A DNA stretch of 7,441 nucleotides from Erythrobacter sp. (GCA_030731635.1 JANQTR010000026.1:1-7441); one strand, 5' to 3'. Numbered from the stretch's first letter, positions 1 through 7,009 are shown. Program-made: numbers and translations. The notes: generated from the letters alone by a model not told the origin.

Positions 1-476
1 ACCCGGACAGCCTGCCCTATCGCCCCTGCGCGGGCTTCATGCTGGTCAATGCCGAGGGACTCGTCTTCGTGGGTGAGCGCATCGATGCCTCCGCCCACGG
101 GTTCTGGCAGATGCCGCAAGGCGGGATCGACAAGGGTGAAGACGTGCGCGACGCCGCCTTGCGCGAGCTGGAGGAGGAAACCGGCATTGGCGCGCATCTG
201 GTGGAAGTGATCGCCCAAGGATCGCAAGCGTTCCTGTATGATCTGCCGCCCGAATTGCTGGGCAAGGTGTGGAAGGGCAAATTTCGCGGGCAGGAACAAT
301 ATTGGTTCCTCGGCCGGTTCCTGGGCACCGACGTCGACATCAACCTTGCCGCGCATGATCCGGCGGAGTTCAAGGCCTATCGCTGGGTCGCGCCAGCCGA
401 ACTGCCCGAACTGATCGTACCGTTCAAACGCGACGTTTATGAAGCGCTGGTGGCTGAATTCAGCCCGCTGATCTGA
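1..476 (+). CDS. rppH: RNA pyrophosphohydrolase RppH (Nudix), 5' end cut by window edge
   Basis: This Nudix hydrolase is expected to remove pyrophosphate from the 5' triphosphate end of mRNAs in the cytoplasm, which opens them to decay; related enzymes also hydrolyse diadenosine polyphosphates. The frame is open from the window edge, with the first full codon at 3. The visible residues begin PDSLPYRPCAGFML, which matches the usual RppH N-terminus, so the ATG at 39 is internal and only a few residues are missing. About 157 residues are visible against a family length near 160. A complete Nudix box (GX5EX7REUXEEXGU) runs from GGIDKGE to RELEEETGI at about 124-192. The C-terminal half contains QYWFLGRF and YRWVAPAELPELIVPFKR, typical of RppH rather than of general Nudix proteins. 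It is convergent with the exported TPR gene, 6 bases away. The family call is firm; the in vivo substrate is inferred. Confidence 0.93.
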   Translation, partial: PDSLPYRPCAGFMLVNAEGLVFVGERIDASAHGFWQMPQGGIDKGEDVRDAALRELEEETGIGAHLVEVIAQGSQAFLYDLPPELLGKVWKGKFRGQEQYWFLGRFLGTDVDINLAAHDPAEFKAYRWVAPAELPELIVPFKRDVYEALVAEFSPLI

Positions 477-486
477 CACACGTCAG
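473..486. repeat. Short palindrome covering both convergent stop codons
   Basis: CTGAC, a 4-base ACAC spacer, then GTCAG form a perfect 5-bp inverted repeat. The rppH stop (474-476) lies in the left arm and the TPR-gene stop (483-485, read on the minus strand) lies in the right arm. Outer arms CAGC (461-464) and GCTG (489-492) could add a second, interrupted stem. No T tract follows on either strand, so this is at best a weak bidirectional terminator. A 5-bp palindrome could also be chance. Confidence 0.3.
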
Positions 487-983
487 TTGCTGACCGCAGC
501 ACCTTCAGCCGGGGTGTCGGCCGCTAGCCGCGCCGGAACGCCGCGTGCGATGGTGCTTTGCAGGGCGACCGTTTCGGGGCACTTGTCACCGCACAGGCTT
601 TGCAGCGTGGCAAGGTTCCGCTTGGCTTTTTCAAGCGCGCCTTTTTCCACCATCGCCGCGCCTTCGCCCGAAATCGCGGCGAAATTGCCCGGATCGCGCT
701 GCAACGCTTCGCGGTAATAGCGAATCGCCTTGCCCTGCAGCCCGCTCTGACGCGCAGCTTCAGCCAGTTCGACAAAGATCGGCGTGTAGCCCGGATCAAC
801 CGTCAGCGCGGCTTCGAAAGCGTCAACCGCCGCCTGCGTTTCGCCTGCCTGCAATGCTGCCTTGCCCTGTGCAATCAGTACCGCTGCGCGAGGATCGGGG
901 GCATCGCCCGCCCCTGCATTCAACACGCTCGCCGACATGGCCAGACACAGGGACAACGCGGCAGCAGCAGGCGCAAAACGCAT
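483..983 (-). CDS. Exported TPR-repeat protein of unknown function
   Basis: A 166-residue protein with an apparent Sec signal peptide: basic start MRFAPAAA, a hydrophobic stretch, then small residues (SASVLNAGAG) around 17-26. It is therefore probably periplasmic. Residues about 33-134 contain two clear tetratricopeptide repeats (GKAALQAGETQAAVDAFEAAL ending in VDPGY, then YYREALQRDPGN) and a degenerate third. TPRs bind proteins; no catalytic motif is visible. Two cysteines in CGDKC (131-135) might form a disulfide. The frame extends upstream to an ATG at 1031, but I chose 983: AAGGAG sits 6 bases before it, and the 16 extra residues would bury the signal peptide. It is the last gene after guaB and the methyltransferase gene on the same strand. 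The fold is confident, the function is not known, and a link to its neighbours is only inferred from position. Confidence 0.85.
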   Translation of the reverse strand: MRFAPAAAALSLCLAMSASVLNAGAGDAPDPRAAVLIAQGKAALQAGETQAAVDAFEAALTVDPGYTPIFVELAEAARQSGLQGKAIRYYREALQRDPGNFAAISGEGAAMVEKGALEKAKRNLATLQSLCGDKCPETVALQSTIARGVPARLAADTPAEGAAVSN

Positions 984-989
984 CAGAAG

Positions 990-995
990 CTCCTT
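990..995 (-). promoter_or_regulatory. Shine-Dalgarno site deciding the TPR gene start
   Basis: Read on the minus strand this is AAGGAG, 6 bases before the ATG at 983. It is among the best ribosome binding sites in the window and favours 983 over the in-frame ATG at 1031. Confidence 0.75.
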
Positions 996-1045
996 CAGTG
1001 CAAGAGACCGGGAACCGGAAGGCTGGGTCATAGCGGACTACGCTA

Positions 1046-2224
1046 TCATGGAGAACGCAGGCATGCGATGAAAAAACCATCCGTGCCATCGTGGAGCGGA
1101 TCGAGCCGGTGCCCAACCCCATGTGCGCGTCCCAATGGCAGGGTGAGCGGTTCTGCCTGCCAGCCGGGGTGACGGGCAAGAAAGGCGGTGATGCGGTCGC
1201 TTCCTTCGGCATCAAGCACCGAGCAGGTGACGAACGCCAGCGTGCCGCCGGGGCGCACCAGATAAGACCCAACATCAAGCACATGGTCCTGCAAGGCATT
1301 GAGCCGGCCCAGTTCTGCCGGGTCAAGCCGCCAGCGCCCCTCAGGGCTCCTGCGCCAGGTTCCGCTGCCCGAACATGGCGCATCGACCAGCACGTGATCA
1401 GCCTTGCCCGCCCAATTGCCCAGCGCGCGCATTTCGCGCATTGGATCGAGCAGAACGATGTGATCAATCTGCGCGCCAGCCCGCGCCGCACGCGGGGCAA
1501 GGTTGCCCAGACGGCGCTTGTCAGTATCTGCAGCAACAATGCTCGCCGCATTGCCGAGCCGCGCGGCCAACGCCAGCGTCTTGCCGCCGCCGCCTGCACA
1601 CAGATCAATGATGGTATCCCCCGGCGATACCGGCAGGGCATCAATGATCAGCTGGCTGCCCAGATCCTGCACTTCGATCAGGCCTTGGGTATAGGCATCC
1701 CACTGTTCGACCTGCGTGCCCGAAGGGAAGCGCAAAGCCAGCGGCGCGGTGAGCGGTTCACCCGGTTCGGGCAATTCGATCGTCGCACGGTCAGCCTTCA
1801 GCGCATTGACCCGAATATCGAGCGGTGCGCGGTCAAGCAGTGCGGCAATCTCTGGCCCGCCCAGCCCCGATGCCCGCAATGCGGCGGCGAGCCATTTGGG
1901 CGCGAGGCCGGTCTTGGCGACCACTTCGCCTTCAGCCTTGGGCGCAGGGCCGTGGGCTGATCCATCGAACAGCGCGGCGATTGCGGCGTCCTGACCCGCC
2001 ACCGCCAGCATGGCCGCACGGCCGTTTTCGGGCACGGGGCCGCACAGGCGGATCGCTTGATAGACCAGATCGCGCACTGCACGCCGGTCTTTCGATCCGG
2101 CATAGCGGCGGGTGCGGAAATATTCGGCGATGATGCGGTCAGCCGGTGCGCCTTTGCCGCGTGCGGCGGCAATCACCGTGTCGAGCAGATCTATCGCGGC
2201 CTGGACCCTGGCTGACGGGGTCAT
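1046..2224 (-). CDS. RsmB/NOP-family RNA m5C methyltransferase (rsmB-like)
   Basis: A 392-residue SAM-dependent methyltransferase expected to make 5-methylcytosine in RNA, by analogy with E. coli RsmB on 16S rRNA; the actual target is not shown by the sequence. The N-terminal ~85 residues are a short NusB/RsmB-like helical region ending in DRRAVRDLVYQAIR. The catalytic domain follows: a substrate-side motif around QGLIEVQDLGSQL (180-192), SAM-binding motif I DLCAGGGGKT (207-216), motif IV DAPCSGSGTWRR (281-292, Cys284) and motif VI FVTCS (331-335, Cys334). In this family the motif VI cysteine attacks the base and the motif IV cysteine helps release product; both are present. The gene starts 24 bases after the guaB stop on the same strand, so co-transcription is likely. 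The ATG at 2224 has AGAAGG only 4 bases upstream, a short spacing, but no other usable ATG lies near the N-terminus. I leave the symbol blank because sphingomonads can carry more than one such paralogue. Confidence 0.9.
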   Translation of the reverse strand: MTPSARVQAAIDLLDTVIAAARGKGAPADRIIAEYFRTRRYAGSKDRRAVRDLVYQAIRLCGPVPENGRAAMLAVAGQDAAIAALFDGSAHGPAPKAEGEVVAKTGLAPKWLAAALRASGLGGPEIAALLDRAPLDIRVNALKADRATIELPEPGEPLTAPLALRFPSGTQVEQWDAYTQGLIEVQDLGSQLIIDALPVSPGDTIIDLCAGGGGKTLALAARLGNAASIVAADTDKRRLGNLAPRAARAGAQIDHIVLLDPMREMRALGNWAGKADHVLVDAPCSGSGTWRRSPEGRWRLDPAELGRLNALQDHVLDVGSYLVRPGGTLAFVTCSVLDAEGSDRITAFLARHPGWQAEPLTLPLGRAHGVGHRLDPLHDGTDGFFIACLRSP

Positions 2225-2248
2225 GTGTCCTTCTCGAAGAATGGGGCC

Positions 2249-3703
2249 TTAACGTGTAGGATAATTGGGTGCCTCTCGGGTAATGGCGACATCGTGCACA
2301 TGGCTTTCTGAAAGTCCGGCATTGGTGATCCGCACGAACTGCGCGCGCGCCTGAAGGTCGGCAATGGTCGCCGATCCGGTGTAACCCATCGCCGCCTTGA
2401 TCCCGCCGACGAGTTGGTGAACCACGTTTGATGCAGGCCCCTTGAACGGCACCTGACCTTCGATGCCTTCGGGCACCAGTTTCATGGCGGACACATCCTG
2501 CTGGAAATAACGGTCGGCACTGCCGCGCGCCATCGCGCCGACGCTGCCCATGCCGCGGTAAGCCTTGTAGCTGCGGCCCTGATACAGGAATACCTCGCCC
2601 GGGCTTTCCGCCGTGCCGGCCAGCATGCTGCCGATCATCACGCTGGACGCGCCCGCTGCCAGCGCCTTGGCCGCATCGCCGCTGGTGCGCAGGCCGCCAT
2701 CGGCGATCACCGGCACGCCCGATTTGGCGGCTTCGGCGGCGCTTTCCATGATCGCGGTCAGCTGCGGCACGCCGACGCCTGCCACCACGCGGGTGGTGCA
2801 GATCGATCCCGGCCCGATCCCGACCTTGACCGCATCGGCCCCTGCATCAATCAGCGCGCGGGTCGCTTCGGCCGTGGCAACATTGCCCGCAATCACCTGC
2901 ACCGCGTTGGAGAGTTTCTTGACCCGTTCCACCGCACGGGCGACTTCGATATTATGGCCATGGGCGGTATCGATCACGATCACGTCGACCTCGGCATCGA
3001 TCAGGGCTTCGGTGCGCGCAAAGCCCGCATCGCCGACCGTGGTCGCCGCCGCAACCCGCAGGCGCCCGGTCGCATCCTTGGTCGCGTGAGGATAATTCAC
3101 GGCCTTTTCGATATCCTTGACCGTGATCAGCCCGATGCAGTGGAACGCATCGTCGACCACCAGCAGCTTCTCGATCCGCCGCGCGTGGAGCAGCCGCCGC
3201 GCCTCTTCCTGCCCGGTGCCGAGCGGCACGGTGGCAAGGTTTTCGGTCGTCATCAGCTCACGCACCGGCTGCGCCGGGTTTTCGGCAAAGCGCACATCGC
3301 GGTTGGTGAGAATGCCAACCAGCTTGCCGCCCGCATCGACCACCGGAATGCCGCTGATCCGGTGCAGCTGCATCAGCGCCTGCGCCTCGCCCAGGGTCGC
3401 GTCGGGGCCGATGGTGATCGGATTGACCACCATGCCGCTTTCATAGCGCTTGACCGCGCGCACTGCGGCGCATTGATCGGGCACTTCAAGATTGCGGTGC
3501 AGCACACCGATGCCGCCCAATTGCGCCATGGCAATTGCCATGTCCGCCTCGGTCACGGTGTCCATCGCCGATGAAAGCACAGGAATGTTGAGCGCGATGT
3601 CGCGCGTCAGCCGGGTAGAGGTATCAGCCATGCTCGGTAGCACGCCGCTTTCCGCAGGGCGGAGCAGCACATCATCAAAGGTCAGGCCGAGCGGGATATC
3701 CAT
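2249..3703 (-). CDS. guaB: Inosine-5'-monophosphate dehydrogenase
   Basis: Catalyses NAD-dependent oxidation of IMP to XMP, the committed step of GMP synthesis, as a cytoplasmic tetramer. The product is 484 residues, normal for the family. The N-terminus MDIPLGLTFDDVLLRPAES is the standard IMPDH opening. A Bateman module of two CBS domains lies at about 92-205 (ISGIPVVDAGGKLVGILTNRD; IEKLLVVDD...GLITVKDIEK). The TIM-barrel catalytic core flanks it, with the active-site loop GPGSICTTR (297-305, nucleophile Cys302), phosphate-binding DGG (335-337), and the flap Arg-Tyr pair (398-399) that activates water. The frame also has a GTG start at 3712 that adds three residues; I prefer the ATG at 3703 because it gives the usual N-terminus. 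Neither start has a strong Shine-Dalgarno. It is followed 24 bases later by the RsmB-like gene. Upstream is an 85-base gap to the peptidase gene, where I could not identify a convincing promoter. Confidence 0.97.
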   Translation of the reverse strand: MDIPLGLTFDDVLLRPAESGVLPSMADTSTRLTRDIALNIPVLSSAMDTVTEADMAIAMAQLGGIGVLHRNLEVPDQCAAVRAVKRYESGMVVNPITIGPDATLGEAQALMQLHRISGIPVVDAGGKLVGILTNRDVRFAENPAQPVRELMTTENLATVPLGTGQEEARRLLHARRIEKLLVVDDAFHCIGLITVKDIEKAVNYPHATKDATGRLRVAAATTVGDAGFARTEALIDAEVDVIVIDTAHGHNIEVARAVERVKKLSNAVQVIAGNVATAEATRALIDAGADAVKVGIGPGSICTTRVVAGVGVPQLTAIMESAAEAAKSGVPVIADGGLRTSGDAAKALAAGASSVMIGSMLAGTAESPGEVFLYQGRSYKAYRGMGSVGAMARGSADRYFQQDVSAMKLVPEGIEGQVPFKGPASNVVHQLVGGIKAAMGYTGSATIADLQARAQFVRITNAGLSESHVHDVAITREAPNYPTR

Positions 3704-3788
3704 GTGCGCCACTTTCTTGCAATCGCAGGAGTCGTCGAGAGAGGGGGAGATTCGTGGCGGCCCATGTAACCGCGCTTTCCCAATTGCG
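3704..3788 (-). other. Gap upstream of guaB
   Basis: 85 bases between the peptidase stop and the guaB start. On the plus strand it contains a purine-rich run (GAGAGAGGGGGAGA, about 3737-3750). I see no hairpin followed by a T run, so no intrinsic terminator for the upstream pair, and no -35/-10 pair at normal spacing. A guaB promoter is biologically expected here or inside the end of the peptidase gene, but it is not demonstrated. Confidence 0.4.
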
Positions 3789-5285
3789 CTAGGGCTGGGG
3801 CGCGGACGACGGCTGATAGCGTGCAGGGTCCGCCAATATGCGGATCAGACGTTCGTGCATCAGCAGGTCATCAACCGCCCCGCCCAGCTCGATCTGAACG
3901 GCTTCGTCCGAGGGGCGGTGATAGCGCGTGCCAAGAAAAGGTTGCAACACGTCGCGCGATCCATAGCTGCTCGACAACAGCACGCTGGGTACACCTTGTT
4001 GCTGCAAAACCCAGCCGTCCTGCCGCTGAACAAAGCTGTCGGCCAGCGCGGCATCGCCATCACCGCGTCCGCTGCTGGCCAGTTCGGCAAGGATCACCGC
4101 ATCAAGCGGCCCCTGCCCGCGCCCGATATAGCCGACCGGACTGCCCGCCGGAGCCAACGCCAACATGTCGAAATTAAAGGCCGCAACAATCTGGCTGAGC
4201 GGCTGCGGAGGCTGTTTGGCGAACGCACGCACCCCCAGCAATCCGGCTTCTTCGGCGGTTGTCGCCAATACATAGATATCGCGGCCCAGCGGCGCGCCTG
4301 CCTTCAATCGCCGCGCCAGTTCCAGCATGACCGCCAGCCCGCTGGCATTATCAACCGCGCCGTTGCAGATTCGGTCAGCTGCGTCAGCCGGGCTGCATTC
4401 GCCCAGGTGATCCCAATGCGCCAGCACCAGCACCGCGCCGGATCCGGGCGCATTTCCGGGAATCACACCCAGAAGATTGGAGCTGACAAATTCGCGCCGC
4501 TCCGCAGTCGCTTCGATCGACACCGCCAGATTGAGTTCGAGCGGCGCGAAATCGGGTGCCTGCGCATCAGCCTTGAGCCGAGCCCAGCGGCCCTGCCCGA
4601 TCACCCCGCCAAGCGCTGCATCGGTGACATAGGCGGCCAGCGTATCGACTTCGTCGCTGGCCAGTTGCACCCGTTCGGCACTCTGCGCCGCAGGCAGCGT
4701 CGCTGCGTCTGGCTCAACTGTGACAACTGCTGTCGCGCGCTGCGCAAACAGGGAATTGCGCCGCATGGTATCGCGCCCCGGATCGGCCAGCATGACCGCC
4801 ACCGCGCCAGCCAGCCGGTCGCCCAGCACCGACCCATCGCCGAAACCAACAAACACCACCGGCACGCCTGTTCCCGGCCCGCTGGTCGCAATCGCGCGGC
4901 GGCGCGGGGTGAACACCACCGCATCGCTGGCAGGCACCACCACCCGTTTGCGCCCTTGCGTCAAGGTCAATTGCCCGGACAGCGGACGGGTGCCAACCAG
5001 CGCCACCGGCTCCCGCCAGTATGACCCCGGATCATTGGTGCCCGATACCAGCCCCACTTCAGCCATGCGGGTTTCAAGATAGGCAAGCGTCTTTTCTTCG
5101 CCCGGCGTCCCCGGTTTGCGTCCGGCAAAATCGTCGCTGGCAAGCATTGTGATATCAGCCATCAGGCGCTGCTCAATCGCCGCGCGTTCGGATACCGGCA
5201 CGCTGACAACTGGTGCGGGCGTGCAAGCCGCCAGCATCAGGCTTGCCAGCCCCGTTACCAGCAGCCGGGCGCCCGAACCCATCAT
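3789..5285 (-). CDS. M28-family zinc aminopeptidase, lipoprotein, with PA-type insert
   Basis: A 498-residue secreted metallopeptidase of the M28 family. The N-terminus is a lipoprotein signal: RLLV, a hydrophobic run, and lipobox LAAC with the lipidated cysteine at 21, so it is probably anchored in the cell envelope facing the periplasm. Residues 40-70 contain LASDDFAGRKPGTPGEEKTLAYL, usual for secreted M28 enzymes. A protease-associated-like segment lies at about 100-260 (VPVVFVGFGDG...AVAVMLADPG). All expected co-catalytic zinc residues are visible: His290 (AHWDHLG), bridging Asp312 (GAVDNASG), general-base Glu345 and ligand Glu346 (TAEEAGLLG), Asp373 (FNFDM) and His456 (YHRPSDE). Cys297 and Cys307 could pair. 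Its first ATG overlaps the bdhA stop (ATGA), implying translational coupling; a second ATG follows directly. The likely role is trimming N-terminal residues from external peptides; the exact specificity cannot be read from the sequence. Confidence 0.92.
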   Translation of the reverse strand: MMGSGARLLVTGLASLMLAACTPAPVVSVPVSERAAIEQRLMADITMLASDDFAGRKPGTPGEEKTLAYLETRMAEVGLVSGTNDPGSYWREPVALVGTRPLSGQLTLTQGRKRVVVPASDAVVFTPRRRAIATSGPGTGVPVVFVGFGDGSVLGDRLAGAVAVMLADPGRDTMRRNSLFAQRATAVVTVEPDAATLPAAQSAERVQLASDEVDTLAAYVTDAALGGVIGQGRWARLKADAQAPDFAPLELNLAVSIEATAERREFVSSNLLGVIPGNAPGSGAVLVLAHWDHLGECSPADAADRICNGAVDNASGLAVMLELARRLKAGAPLGRDIYVLATTAEEAGLLGVRAFAKQPPQPLSQIVAAFNFDMLALAPAGSPVGYIGRGQGPLDAVILAELASSGRGDGDAALADSFVQRQDGWVLQQQGVPSVLLSSSYGSRDVLQPFLGTRYHRPSDEAVQIELGGAVDDLLMHERLIRILADPARYQPSSAPQP

Positions 5286-6034
5286 TCGGCGGTCCAGCCC
5301 CCATCAATACTGTAATTCGCGCCGGTGATATTGCGCGCCGCATCACCGCACAGGAACAGCGCCATTGCGGCGACATCTTCGGGCAGCACAAAGCTTTTGG
5401 TCGGCTGTTTGGCCAGCAGCACGTCGTTCATTACCTGATCACGGGTCATCCCGCGCGCGGCCATGGTGTCGGGGATCTGATTTTCGACCAGCGGCGTCCA
5501 GACATAGCCCGGCGAAATGCAATTGGCGGTGATGCCGTGGGTCGCGAGTTCCAGTGCGATGGTCTTGGTGAAGCCCGCCATCCCGTGCTTGGCCGCGACA
5601 TAGGCGCTTTTGAATGGCGAGGCGACGAGCGAATGGGCGCTGGCGGTGTTGATGATCCGCCCCCAGCCTTTCGCCTTCATCCCCGGCACGGCAAGGCGCG
5701 TGGTGTGAAAGCTCGCCGAAAGATTGAGCGCGATAATCGCGTCCCATTTTTCAGGCGGGAAATCCTCGACCGGGGCAACATGCTGCATTCCGGCATTGTT
5801 GACGAGGATATCGATCGGGCCGATGTCTGCCATCATTGTGGCAATGGCGGCCGGGTCCATCAGGTTTGCGCCAATATAGGTCGCACCCAATTCATCGCAG
5901 AGCGCCGCGATTTCATCCGCATCGCCGAAACCATTGAGGATCACCTCGGCCCCCGCGCCAGCTAGCGTGCGCGCAATCGCCAACCCGATTCCCGAGGTTG
6001 ACCCGGTCACAAGCGCGCGCTTTTCCTTGAGCAT
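5282..6034 (-). CDS. bdhA: NAD-dependent (R)-3-hydroxybutyrate dehydrogenase (SDR)
   Basis: A 250-residue short-chain dehydrogenase that interconverts (R)-3-hydroxybutyrate and acetoacetate with NAD, in the cytoplasm; it usually serves breakdown of polyhydroxybutyrate or of external hydroxybutyrate. Visible SDR motifs are TGSTSGIG (10-17), NNAG (79-82), Asn104, Ser132, Tyr145 and Lys149. It is more specific than a generic SDR: Gln84 (in AGMQHVAPVEDFPPEKWD), His134, Lys142 and Gln186 match, with a constant offset of 10, the carboxylate-binding residues I recall from Pseudomonas fragi hydroxybutyrate dehydrogenase (Gln94, His144, Lys152, Gln196). FKSAYVAAKHG is also typical. The frame reaches an ATG at 6070, but 6034 is preferred because AGGAG lies 9 bases before it and MLKEKRALVTG is the normal N-terminus. 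The stop overlaps the peptidase start by 4 bases. No other ketone-body or polyhydroxybutyrate gene is in the window, so substrate assignment rests on residues alone. Confidence 0.9.
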   Translation of the reverse strand: MLKEKRALVTGSTSGIGLAIARTLAGAGAEVILNGFGDADEIAALCDELGATYIGANLMDPAAIATMMADIGPIDILVNNAGMQHVAPVEDFPPEKWDAIIALNLSASFHTTRLAVPGMKAKGWGRIINTASAHSLVASPFKSAYVAAKHGMAGFTKTIALELATHGITANCISPGYVWTPLVENQIPDTMAARGMTRDQVMNDVLLAKQPTKSFVLPEDVAAMALFLCGDAARNITGANYSIDGGWTAE

Positions 6035-6043
6035 TGGCGGCAA

Positions 6044-6048
6044 CTCCT
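6044..6048 (-). promoter_or_regulatory. Shine-Dalgarno site deciding the bdhA start
   Basis: AGGAG on the minus strand, 9 bases before the ATG at 6034. The upstream in-frame ATG at 6070 has no such site, so the longer form is unlikely. Confidence 0.7.
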
Positions 6049-6114
6049 GCACGGATGAGGTGGACACCATGCTTTTGCCGCGCAGGCGGCGGCTGTCCAG
6101 CGAATTGCATAGGT

Positions 6115-6120
6115 GGGAGG
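6115..6120 (+). promoter_or_regulatory. Shine-Dalgarno site of ypfJ
   Basis: GGGAGG 7 bases before the ATG at 6128, supporting that start. It touches another ATG at 6121 that opens only a five-codon frame (stop 6136-6138). Confidence 0.7.
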
Positions 6121-6127
6121 ATGACTG

Positions 6128-7009
6128 ATGCGGCTTAACCCCTTTGATACGTCAAAAATCAAGGTGCGTTCCAGCAGCGCAGGCGGCAGGGGCGGCGGCG
6201 CGGGCCGCGCGGGCGGGATCGGCTGCGGCACCCTGGTGATCGCATTGATCGGTGCCGTCGTGTTCGGGCTCGATCCGATGCAGACAATCGGCATGGTTCA
6301 GGGCGTGCAACAGCAGGCTGGGCCGGTGCAAGCCGGGGGCGGCAGCGACCTGAGCGAGGCCGAAGTCTGCACCCAGAACGCCTATGCGACCGAAGCCTGC
6401 AACGCGCTGGTCAGCCTCAACACAACCTGGGCCGCGGCGTTTGCCAATGCGGGTCTTGAGTTTCAGGAACCGGAACTTGACCTCTTCCGCGATGGCGGTG
6501 TTGATACCAAAGGCTGCGGCAGTGCCTCATCGGCGGCAGGGCCGTTCTACTGCCCGGCGGACAATGGTATCTATATCGACACAAGCTTCTATGACCAATT
6601 GGCGCAGATGTCTGGCACCGGCGGTGATTTTGCGCGGCTGTATGTGATCGCACATGAATACGGTCACCATATCCAGACGATAACCGGGCTTTCCCCGCAG
6701 GTGCGCCAGGCACAACAACGTAACCCTGCGCAGGCCAACCAATTGCAGGTGGCGATGGAATTGCAGGCCGATTGTTATGCCGGGATGTGGGCCGGCAAGA
6801 ATCGTAACCTGATCGAACCGGGCGATCTGGAAGAAGGCCTGCAAGCCGCCAGCGCTATCGGCGATGATACGCTGCAACGCAATTCCGGGCAGCGGATCAA
6901 TCCCGAAGGATTCACGCACGGGACCAGCCGCCAACGCATGGCGGCGCTCAAACTCGGATTGGAAAGTCGCAATGACAGCGCCTGTGATGTATTTTTCGAA
7001 GGTAGCTAA
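6128..7009 (+). CDS. ypfJ: YpfJ-family membrane-anchored neutral zinc metallopeptidase
   Basis: A 293-residue putative zinc metallopeptidase, close in length and layout to E. coli YpfJ. The order is: a short cytoplasmic tail with a Gly/Arg-rich stretch (18-30); one membrane helix at about 31-48 (IGCGTLVIALIGAVVFGL); a linker rich in Gln and Gly; then a catalytic domain facing outside the cytoplasm. The zinc site HEYGH (176-180) lies in YVIAHEYGHHIQ, and the third ligand is probably Glu211 in MELQADCYAGMW. FYCPADNGIYID (140-151) and FTHGTS (262-267) are also family-typical. Six cysteines (81, 91, 130, 142, 216, 286) in the outer domain could form disulfides; Cys33 lies in the membrane helix. 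The substrate and physiological role of this family are not known to me. A good GGGAGG site precedes the start. The last 38 bases overlap the next gene in another frame, which suggests coupled translation. It is divergent from bdhA. Confidence 0.92.
   Translation: MRLNPFDTSKIKVRSSSAGGRGGGAGRAGGIGCGTLVIALIGAVVFGLDPMQTIGMVQGVQQQAGPVQAGGGSDLSEAEVCTQNAYATEACNALVSLNTTWAAAFANAGLEFQEPELDLFRDGGVDTKGCGSASSAAGPFYCPADNGIYIDTSFYDQLAQMSGTGGDFARLYVIAHEYGHHIQTITGLSPQVRQAQQRNPAQANQLQVAMELQADCYAGMWAGKNRNLIEPGDLEEGLQAASAIGDDTLQRNSGQRINPEGFTHGTSRQRMAALKLGLESRNDSACDVFFEGS

Larger units (their letters stand above)
6035..6127. promoter_or_regulatory. Shared divergent upstream region of bdhA and ypfJ
   Basis: These 93 bases separate two genes reading away from each other, so promoters for both are expected here. 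GCCGC-GCAG-GCGGC (6077-6090) is a perfect 5-bp GC hairpin near the middle. On the minus strand TGGACA (6094-6099) matches a sigma-70 -35 box at 5 of 6 bases, but no good -10 follows at 16-18 bases; AAGCAT at spacing 19 is poor. I find no convincing plus-strand promoter. The regulatory role is inferred from the gene arrangement. Confidence 0.45.

Noticed and set aside
39..476. The ATG at 39 as the rppH start
   Set aside because: The in-frame residues before it (LPYRPCAGF) are conserved RppH sequence, so the real start is left of the window.
823..1644. A 273-codon minus-strand frame crossing the TPR and methyltransferase genes
   Set aside because: It overlaps two well-supported genes in another frame and has biased, motif-free translation.
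1091..1960. A 289-codon plus-strand frame
   Set aside because: Antisense to the methyltransferase gene; no recognisable domain.
3492..5024. A 510-codon plus-strand open frame
   Set aside because: It lies antisense to guaB and the M28 peptidase, both of which have complete catalytic motifs. Its translation is Arg/Gln/His-rich and shows no domain. Such frames are a common by-product of GC-rich codon use.
5213..5965. A 250-codon plus-strand open frame
   Set aside because: Antisense to bdhA and the start of the peptidase gene; the composition is that of a shadow frame and no motif is visible.
6121..6138. A five-codon upstream frame (ATG ACT GAT GCG GCT TAA) overlapping the ypfJ start
   Set aside because: The main Shine-Dalgarno touches this ATG, too close for initiation; it is best explained by chance. 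An AGG at 6111-6113 is 7 bases away but weak.
6178..6219. GC-rich GGC repeats in ypfJ as a possible mobile or repeat element
   Set aside because: They encode the Gly/Arg-rich tail before the membrane helix, a usual low-complexity feature of this protein type.
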